This document shows, piece by piece, positions 7,426 to 12,329 of a DNA stretch of 15,305 nt (within the stretch, counting starts at the first letter, position 1; each line of letters starts with the position of its first letter). Under the pieces are notes generated by a model. The model was given only the letters and a program-made list of their open reading frames with translations. It made no database searches and was not told where the DNA came from. The translations under genes and the position numbers were made by a program. Origin of the DNA: DASRQK01 sp040392005 (GTDB taxonomy: Bacteria > Bacteroidota > Bacteroidia > Sphingobacteriales > Sphingobacteriaceae); the NCBI GenBank assembly GCA_040392005.1, contig JBEBWT010000047.1, positions 1 through 15,305 of the forward strand, read 5' to 3'.

Positions 7426-8584
7426 CCTTTCCTCTCTTTCCGTCCGGCAGGCAGACCCCTCTTGCGATATATTGCGGGCCATAACGTGTACGGATGTGGT
7501 CCATGGCCTGCATCAGCCGAATTTCCTCCTGAGTGTCATTGAACAAGTCCACCTGATAGGCTCCGTGGATCAGATTGGAAAAGCGGATACCGATCAGCCG
7601 GATCAACATCCGCCGGCTGTACAGTTTTTTGAAAAGTTCCATTACCTTTTCGGTAATCGCCTTATCAGAATTAGTGTAAGGTATGCTGACCTGCTGTGTG
7701 TGTGTATCGAAATTACTGTACCGTATTTTCAGCGTGAGGCATCCCGTCAATTTCCGTTCCTTGCGCAGATCGTAGGCCAGCGCATCCACCATACCGATCA
7801 GCGTCCGTCTCAGCACCTCCATATCGATCGTATCCTGGTGGTAAGTTGTCTCCTTGCTCATGGACTTCTGTTCCCGGAACGGCACCACCGGACTGTCATC
7901 CTCCCCATTGGCCTTCCTCCAGATCATCACCCCATTCTCTCCCAGCACCCTGCGCAGGGTAAATACATCCATCTGCTGCAGGGTCAGACATCTGGAAATA
8001 CCCATATTGCGCAGCAGGGTATAAGATTTTTCGCCCACCATCGGGATTTTCCGGATGGAAAGCGGGGCCAGAAAAGCCTTCTCGGTACCTCCATCCACCT
8101 TGCGTTCCCCGCAGGGCTTGGCTTCCCCCGTGGCGATCTTGCTCACCGTCTTATTGGCCGACAGACCGAAACTAATGGGCAGACCGGTCTCGTGCATGAT
8201 ACGCTGCCGCAATTCCTGTGTCCACTTCCAGCACCCAAAAAAACGGTCCATTCCCGTCAGGTCAAAATAATGCTCATCGATCGACGCCTTCTCCACCAGC
8301 GGTGCGCTACCCTCCAGTATTTCGGTGACCACCCGGGAATACCTGCTGTACAGATCGTGGTCGCCCCGCACCACAATGGCTTCCGGGCAGAGGCGCAGGG
8401 CCAGTTTCATCGGCATGGCCGAATGGATACCGAAGCGACGGGCCTCATAACTGCAGGAAGCCACCACGGCCCGGTCCCCCAGACCGCCGACCAGCACCGG
8501 CCTGCCATGCAACTTGCTGTTCAGCAACCGTTCCACGCTCACAAAAAACGAATCCAGATCACAATGCACAATATGCCTTTCCAT
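7406..8584 (-). CDS. dinB: Y-family DNA polymerase IV (DinB)
   Basis: The 392-residue protein is a translesion polymerase that inserts nucleotides opposite damaged bases. Palm motifs are present: HCDLDSFFVSVE (7-18) with Asp9 and the likely steric-gate Phe14, YEARRFGIHSAMPM (46-59), and SIDEHYFDLTG (101-111) with catalytic Asp103 and Glu104. The thumb helix-hairpin-helix region is about 175-225 and the little-finger domain about 240-350. QVDLF (344-348) matches the beta-clamp binding pentapeptide. All three catalytic acids are present, which separates it from the catalytically dead ImuB partners of DnaE2 in other bacteria. The SIDE motif is unusual: His105 and Phe107 replace the common Ala and Leu. 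The start at 8584 fits the family; an upstream ATG at 8635 would add a hydrophobic stretch and remove the operator region from the leader. It forms an operon with the dnaE-like gene. Confidence 0.93.
   Translation of the reverse strand: MERHIVHCDLDSFFVSVERLLNSKLHGRPVLVGGLGDRAVVASCSYEARRFGIHSAMPMKLALRLCPEAIVVRGDHDLYSRYSRVVTEILEGSAPLVEKASIDEHYFDLTGMDRFFGCWKWTQELRQRIMHETGLPISFGLSANKTVSKIATGEAKPCGERKVDGGTEKAFLAPLSIRKIPMVGEKSYTLLRNMGISRCLTLQQMDVFTLRRVLGENGVMIWRKANGEDDSPVVPFREQKSMSKETTYHQDTIDMEVLRRTLIGMVDALAYDLRKERKLTGCLTLKIRYSNFDTHTQQVSIPYTNSDKAITEKVMELFKKLYSRRMLIRLIGIRFSNLIHGAYQVDLFNDTQEEIRLMQAMDHIRTRYGPQYIARGVCLPDGKRGKDATQFT
7426..7436 (-). promoter_or_regulatory. Ribosome binding site deciding the dnaE-like start
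   Basis: On the minus strand GAGAGGAAAGG directly precedes the ATG at 7425. It is one of the few strong purine-rich sites in the window. It lies inside the 3' end of dinB and supports starting the polymerase at 7425 rather than 7482. Confidence 0.6.
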
Positions 8585-8604
8585 ATCTTCTTCTATTGGA
8601 ATTA

Positions 8605-8636
8605 CAATAATAAGAAATACTAAAATTATTAGCAAA
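8605..8636 (-). promoter_or_regulatory. Promoter of the dinB-dnaE operon
   Basis: On the minus strand TTTG (8636-8633) is followed after 20 nt by TATTATTG (8612-8605), close to the Bacteroidota TTTG-N19-TAnnTTTG pattern with one mismatch in the -7 element. Transcription would begin near 8600, giving a leader of about 16 nt that contains AGAAGAAG ahead of the start at 8584. The -7 octamer is identical to that of the exonuclease/GIY-YIG gene. Confidence 0.55.
8618..8634. promoter_or_regulatory. Putative SOS-type operator of dinB-dnaE
   Basis: TACTAA-AATTA-TTAGCA is a 6-5-6 interrupted palindrome with one mismatch, lying between the -33 and -7 elements of the dinB promoter. Sixteen of 17 bases match the sequence in front of the exonuclease/GIY-YIG gene at 12271-12287. 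Position in the promoter spacer and association with two DNA-damage genes suggest the binding site of a LexA-like repressor; the repressor itself is not in the window. Confidence 0.6.
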
Positions 8637-8773
8637 TTATGTTTTGCAATTCCGGCAAAATTTATTTGACGTGAGTTCGGAATAAGAAAAATTTAATGCT
8701 CAAAATAATACTGCAATACGCCGGTATTTGCTAATATCGAGCAGAACCAACCTCAATAGTGTTTCAGCGAAAA

Positions 8774-8813
8774 CACAAATTCCGCAAAAAGTGCGCTTTT
8801 TGCGGAATTTGTG
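8774..8813. terminator. Perfect 18-bp hairpin, probable terminator of the M3 peptidase transcript
   Basis: CACAAATTCCGCAAAAAG (8774-8791) pairs without a mismatch with its complement at 8796-8813 around the loop TGCG. On the minus strand TTTT follows directly (8773-8770), as expected for a terminator 130 nt beyond the peptidase stop. The stem is longer and more AT-rich than a typical terminator, and a second outer pairing GTTTC (8761-8765) with GAAAC (8813-8817) is possible, so a different role (dispersed palindrome, protein site) remains open. Confidence 0.5.
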
Positions 8814-8944
8814 AAACCGTGGAAGCCATGACAAAACGATTTACGCAGGATATACGGATACGGGCGGATCGAAATCGGGGATTTTCCGGGTCAGGCACAA
8901 CAAACCGAGCCGGAGCCCGACAAAACAAACCGGGACCAACAGAA

Positions 8945-10819
8945 TTATTTCCCCATCCGGGTCAGGATCGCTTCCATTTCCGCCATGACCCCATTGATCT
9001 TGGCGATCGTCAGATCAAAAGGTTCCGAAGTATTCATATCAACCCCCGCATCGGCCAGCAGCTCCACCGGATATTTGGTGCTACCGGAGGCCAGGAAATC
9101 CAGGTACCGTTTACGATCCGCATCCGTTCCCCGCAGCACTTTCTCTGACAGAGCCGTAGAAGCGGTGAAAGAGGTAGCGTATTGATAAACGTAAAAATTA
9201 TAATAAAAATGTGGAATATAGGACCATTCGGATTTGATATATTCATCGACCACACATACCTGCTGATCATGGCCGTAGTACTTTTTGGTCAGTTCCAAAT
9301 AAATACGGTCAAAATCTTCACCCGTGAGCGCTTCGCCCCGTGCCGCTTTTTCATGGATGATGGATTCGAATTCGGCAAACTGCGTCTGCCGGAATAAGGT
9401 TCCTTTGGCACCTTCCAGGTAATTCCCGAGGATGGCCAGACGGACCCCGTCGTCCTTGATCTGCCGCAGCATGTAATCGTTCAGCAACTCTTCATTCAGG
9501 GTAGAGGCGACCTCCGCAACGAAAATTGAATAGTTCGCATTGACAAAATGCTGCTTCTGATTGGTCAGATAGCTGTGCATGGTATGGCCCAATTCATGGG
9601 TCAGGGTGGACATATCGTTGTACTTTCCGTTATAATTCATGAGAATATACGGGTGCACATCATAAGCAGATCCATTGGAATAGGCCCCCGATCGTTTCCC
9701 TTCATTGGGATACATATCGATCCACCTTTCATTGAATGCCCTTTTTGACACATTCACATAATCGGTACCCAATGGTTGCAGGGATTGCAGAATATTCCCC
9801 ACAGCCTCCTCTACCGTATAAGCCAGATCCACCTGCTCCACCAACGGTGCATACAGATCATAATAATGCAGGGTGTCCAGTCCCATCATCCGCTTGCGGA
9901 GCTTGAGGTAACGGTGAAAGGTCTCCAGATTGTCATTGACATTCTGCACCAGGTTATGATAGACCGCTGTCGGAATGTGGCCCTCGTCCAGCGCCATTTC
10001 CAGGGTACTATCGTAATTTCTGGCCTTTGTCGAAAATAACGCAGCATTGATATTGCCATACAACTGTGCCCCGAAGGTGCGTTGAAACTCATTTAATTTA
10101 CCAAAATAGGTGGCAAATACTTTACTTCTCACCGTTCTGTCCCCGCTCGCCCGGTACAGTGCAAAATTGGCTGCATTCAGTTTGACAGGCTCCCCGTTCA
10201 ACTCGATTTCGGGATACGGGAACTCGGCATTGGAAAATATACTATATATCGTGGCGGCATTGCCGGACATCAATGAAGAATAGGCCAGCACCTTTTCGAC
10301 TTCCTCGGAACCCCGGTGGGCCCGCTTCCGCAGCAGATCCGTCAGGTAAAACTTGTAGGTGGTCAGTTCCTTTTCCTGCTCAAAAAAAGCATTGAGCTGA
10401 TCTTCCTGCAGAGTCAGCAACTCCGGCTCCATAAAAGACACCAACGCACCATATTGCGCAAAAAGCTGCTGCAGCTCCTGGGTCATGCCCGCATACTTCG
10501 TCACCCGGGTATCCTGATCGGATTTCATCGATGCATAAGATGCCAACCTGACCATTTCCTTCCCCAGTTTGCCGCTCAATTCCAGTGCTTCCAGCAACGT
10601 GGCAGCAGACTGGGTCAGTCTGCCCTTGTACCGGGCAACTTGCTGCATTTCCTGCTGCACCCGGTCTTTTTCTGATTTCCAGGCCTCATCTGTGGCATAA
10701 AGATCGGTCAGATCCCATTTATAGTTGTCTGGCAATTCTTCCCGGACCTTCATCTGACTAACGGCAACCGTCGTAGAAAATAATAGCATAGCGGCAATCA
10801 ATTGTGTTTTTTTGTACAT
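8945..10819 (-). CDS. pepF: Secreted M3-family oligoendopeptidase F-like metallopeptidase
   Basis: The 624-residue protein is a zinc metallopeptidase cleaving short peptides. Numbered from the start at 10819, the zinc site is HELGH (408-412, within THELGHTMHSYLT) with the third ligand Glu436 in FVAEVAST. The N-terminal PepF-type helical domain covers about 100-190. Near the C-terminus WSYIPHFYYNFYVYQYATSF (532-551) supplies the conserved His and Tyr residues that bind substrate in this family. MYKKTQLIAAMLLFSTTVAVSQ is a signal peptide, so unlike cytoplasmic PepF of Firmicutes this version should be exported to the periplasm. An alternative ATG at 10837 adds six residues (MYRTKV) created by an 18-bp tandem duplication; 10819 was chosen because it starts the signal peptide directly. 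The gene begins 43 nt after the exonuclease/GIY-YIG stop and may be read through from that promoter. Confidence 0.9.
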   Translation of the reverse strand: MYKKTQLIAAMLLFSTTVAVSQMKVREELPDNYKWDLTDLYATDEAWKSEKDRVQQEMQQVARYKGRLTQSAATLLEALELSGKLGKEMVRLASYASMKSDQDTRVTKYAGMTQELQQLFAQYGALVSFMEPELLTLQEDQLNAFFEQEKELTTYKFYLTDLLRKRAHRGSEEVEKVLAYSSLMSGNAATIYSIFSNAEFPYPEIELNGEPVKLNAANFALYRASGDRTVRSKVFATYFGKLNEFQRTFGAQLYGNINAALFSTKARNYDSTLEMALDEGHIPTAVYHNLVQNVNDNLETFHRYLKLRKRMMGLDTLHYYDLYAPLVEQVDLAYTVEEAVGNILQSLQPLGTDYVNVSKRAFNERWIDMYPNEGKRSGAYSNGSAYDVHPYILMNYNGKYNDMSTLTHELGHTMHSYLTNQKQHFVNANYSIFVAEVASTLNEELLNDYMLRQIKDDGVRLAILGNYLEGAKGTLFRQTQFAEFESIIHEKAARGEALTGEDFDRIYLELTKKYYGHDQQVCVVDEYIKSEWSYIPHFYYNFYVYQYATSFTASTALSEKVLRGTDADRKRYLDFLASGSTKYPVELLADAGVDMNTSEPFDLTIAKINGVMAEMEAILTRMGK

Positions 10820-10850
10820 AACTTTTGTTCTATACATGACTTTTGTTTAT
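10815..10850. repeat. 18-bp tandem duplication at the M3 peptidase start
   Basis: TACATAACTTTTGTTCTA (10815-10832) is followed immediately by TACATGACTTTTGTTTAT (10833-10850), with 14 of 18 positions identical. Each unit carries, on the minus strand, an ACAAAAGT(C/T)ATGTA block, so the ATG and its upstream context are doubled in frame. Confidence 0.6.
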
Positions 10851-10862
10851 AATGAGTGCAAG

Positions 10863-12257
10863 TTACGAAAAAATAAAAACCTTTTGCGGATGCCTTTCAG
10901 CAAATTGTAGAATCAGTTGCATCATATAGTGATTGTCCGGATAGCGCTGCATGGCCTGGCGGATGTCGTCCAAATCCCCAAACTGGCTTTGACGATCAAT
11001 ATATCCCATCCCATAAAACCGTCCCCGCTCTACCCAGATGCAACTTTGCTCATCGCAATCATGACGGCCCCTGTCCAGGATGTAGAATGAAGGCTGGGAT
11101 TCCTCCAGCATAGCAATGGCCCGGGCCACGCGCTCGTTGTGCAGCCCGGCGGGGTAAGGATGATGTGCAGGCACCGAAGACAGAATCTCTACCTCCGGGG
11201 CCACAGAATCAACCACTCCTATATTCACCTTCCCCGGCCCAAACCGGCAATACCGGTAATCTATATCGTGCGACCGGCAGAGCTGGTGCAGCACACGCAC
11301 CGCATCATACTCCCGCTGAAAAACCTGGATACAGGCCTGCAATTTGCCGACCCTTCCCACCGCCAGATAATCATAGCCATCCTGCCCGCAATAACTGAAC
11401 AGGCCGAACTTCGGCTCAAACCGCTTCAGCGCCCTGTTGTAGGCAGGCCAGAGCCGCTTGATCTCCGCGCATTCGAGCAAAAGCGCCATCAACTCTGTCC
11501 CACAGACCTCGTGGGTGATGTGGTAAATCTCCCTCAGAAAATGCTGACGTCGCAGATTGATATTGTGCCCCGTAAAATGAGAAGCCACCCGTTTCTTCAG
11601 ATTCACCGCTTTACCCACATAAATCACCTTGCCCGCACGGTCGTGAAAATAATACACCCCTGGTACTGCCGGCAACCGATCAAAATCCTCCTTCCGCAGA
11701 TTTGGGGGCAATCGCTGATCCGGCGAAGACCTGCGTACCATCTCCTCCATCACCCCTTCCTCATCCCAGCCCAGCAACCGTTCAAACAAAACCACCGTCG
11801 CATCTGCATCACCTCCTGCCCGGTGCCGGTTGGACAGGGGAATAACGAGTGCATCGCACAACCGTCCCAAGCTATAAGACGGCATCCCCGGCCGGATCTT
11901 CCGCGCCAGCCGCACCGTACACAACTTGCGGGCCGACCAGCGGAAACCCGCCTCCTCCAATTGCTGCTTCACAAAAGAATAATCAAAATTCACATTGTGC
12001 GCCACAAACACCCGTCCCTCCAGCATCTCATAAATGTGAGCAGCCAGATCACCGAACACCGGTGCATCCGCTACCATCTCATCCGTAATCCCCGTCAGTG
12101 CAAAAATAGCCGGAGGAATCACTTGCTCCGGATTGATCAGCGACTCCCAACGGTCTATCACCCGCTGCCCATCATGCACGACGATCGCAATCTCCGTCAT
12201 CCGGCTACCACGGGCACTCCCGCCCGTCGTTTCAATATCCACAATAGCGTATTGCAT
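10863..12257 (-). CDS. DnaQ-like DEDDh 3'-5' exonuclease fused to a UvrC/Cho-like GIY-YIG endonuclease
   Basis: This 464-residue protein joins two nucleases. Residues 1-165 are a DEDDh exonuclease like the polymerase III epsilon subunit: Asp7 and Glu9 in VDIETTG, Asp92 in HNVNFDYSF, and His145 with Asp150 in NRHRAGGDADAT. Residues about 194-280 are a GIY-YIG domain: VPGVYYFHDRAGKVIYVG (198-215), Lys216, Arg223 and the metal-site region GTELMALLLECAEIKRLWPAYN (253-274). This matches the N-terminal nuclease of UvrC and E. coli Cho. Residues 280-464 form a further domain that I do not recognise, with QSCIWVERGRFYGMGYID (404-421). A role in excision or processing of damaged DNA is inferred from the domains and from the operator shared with dinB. 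The start at 12257 is fixed because the first exonuclease motif begins at residue 4. It leaves only about 3 nt of leader after the predicted promoter. Confidence 0.9.
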   Translation of the reverse strand: MQYAIVDIETTGGSARGSRMTEIAIVVHDGQRVIDRWESLINPEQVIPPAIFALTGITDEMVADAPVFGDLAAHIYEMLEGRVFVAHNVNFDYSFVKQQLEEAGFRWSARKLCTVRLARKIRPGMPSYSLGRLCDALVIPLSNRHRAGGDADATVVLFERLLGWDEEGVMEEMVRRSSPDQRLPPNLRKEDFDRLPAVPGVYYFHDRAGKVIYVGKAVNLKKRVASHFTGHNINLRRQHFLREIYHITHEVCGTELMALLLECAEIKRLWPAYNRALKRFEPKFGLFSYCGQDGYDYLAVGRVGKLQACIQVFQREYDAVRVLHQLCRSHDIDYRYCRFGPGKVNIGVVDSVAPEVEILSSVPAHHPYPAGLHNERVARAIAMLEESQPSFYILDRGRHDCDEQSCIWVERGRFYGMGYIDRQSQFGDLDDIRQAMQRYPDNHYMMQLILQFAERHPQKVFIFS

Positions 12258-12264
12258 TCGACTA

Positions 12265-12294
12265 CAATAATACTAAAATTATTAGTAAATCAAA
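12265..12294 (-). promoter_or_regulatory. Promoter of the exonuclease/GIY-YIG gene
   Basis: On the minus strand TTTG (12294-12291) and TATTATTG (12272-12265) are separated by 18 nt, close to the Bacteroidota consensus. The predicted transcription start is about 12260, only some 3 nt before the ATG, so the transcript may be leaderless or nearly so. No Shine-Dalgarno sequence is present. Confidence 0.55.
12271..12287. promoter_or_regulatory. Putative SOS-type operator of the exonuclease/GIY-YIG gene
   Basis: TACTAA-AATTA-TTAGTA is a perfect 6-5-6 inverted repeat located within the spacer and overlapping the -7 element. It is the best copy of the site seen in front of dinB (8618-8634). A bound repressor would occlude RNA polymerase. 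Confidence 0.62.
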
Positions 12295-12329
12295 GTGTTT
12301 TTGAAAAATTGATCACTTGTAGTGGATGA

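Larger units (their letters stand above)
8585..8944. other. Intergenic region between the M3 peptidase and dinB
   Basis: This 360-bp stretch has no convincing gene. It contains the dinB promoter and operator (8605-8636), a 6-bp inverted repeat TTTTGC-N7-GCAAAA (8642-8660), a partial operator-like sequence TTTGCTAATA (8727-8736), and a long perfect hairpin (8774-8813). The stretch 8814-8944 between the hairpin and the peptidase stop shows nothing recognisable. A plus-strand open frame starting at 8759 crosses the hairpin and runs antisense into the peptidase gene; it looks spurious. Confidence 0.6.

Noticed and set aside
7415..8623. Plus-strand open frame (about 402 codons) opposite dinB
   Set aside because: Same reasoning: it mirrors dinB, has no recognisable domain, and ends in the dinB promoter.
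8585..8635. Alternative dinB start at 8635 giving a hydrophobic N-terminal stretch
   Set aside because: Y-family polymerases begin close to the first catalytic Asp; the extension is read from the operator/promoter region and looks like a membrane segment by chance.
8759..9148. 129-residue plus-strand open frame with a CAFCGIC motif
   Set aside because: It begins inside the long hairpin, has no promoter or ribosome site, and its second half is antisense to the M3 peptidase coding sequence.
11139..12329. Plus-strand open frame (about 396 codons) opposite the exonuclease/GIY-YIG gene
   Set aside because: It is antisense to a gene with full DEDDh and GIY-YIG motifs, is rich in His, Pro and Arg, and would run through the operator region.
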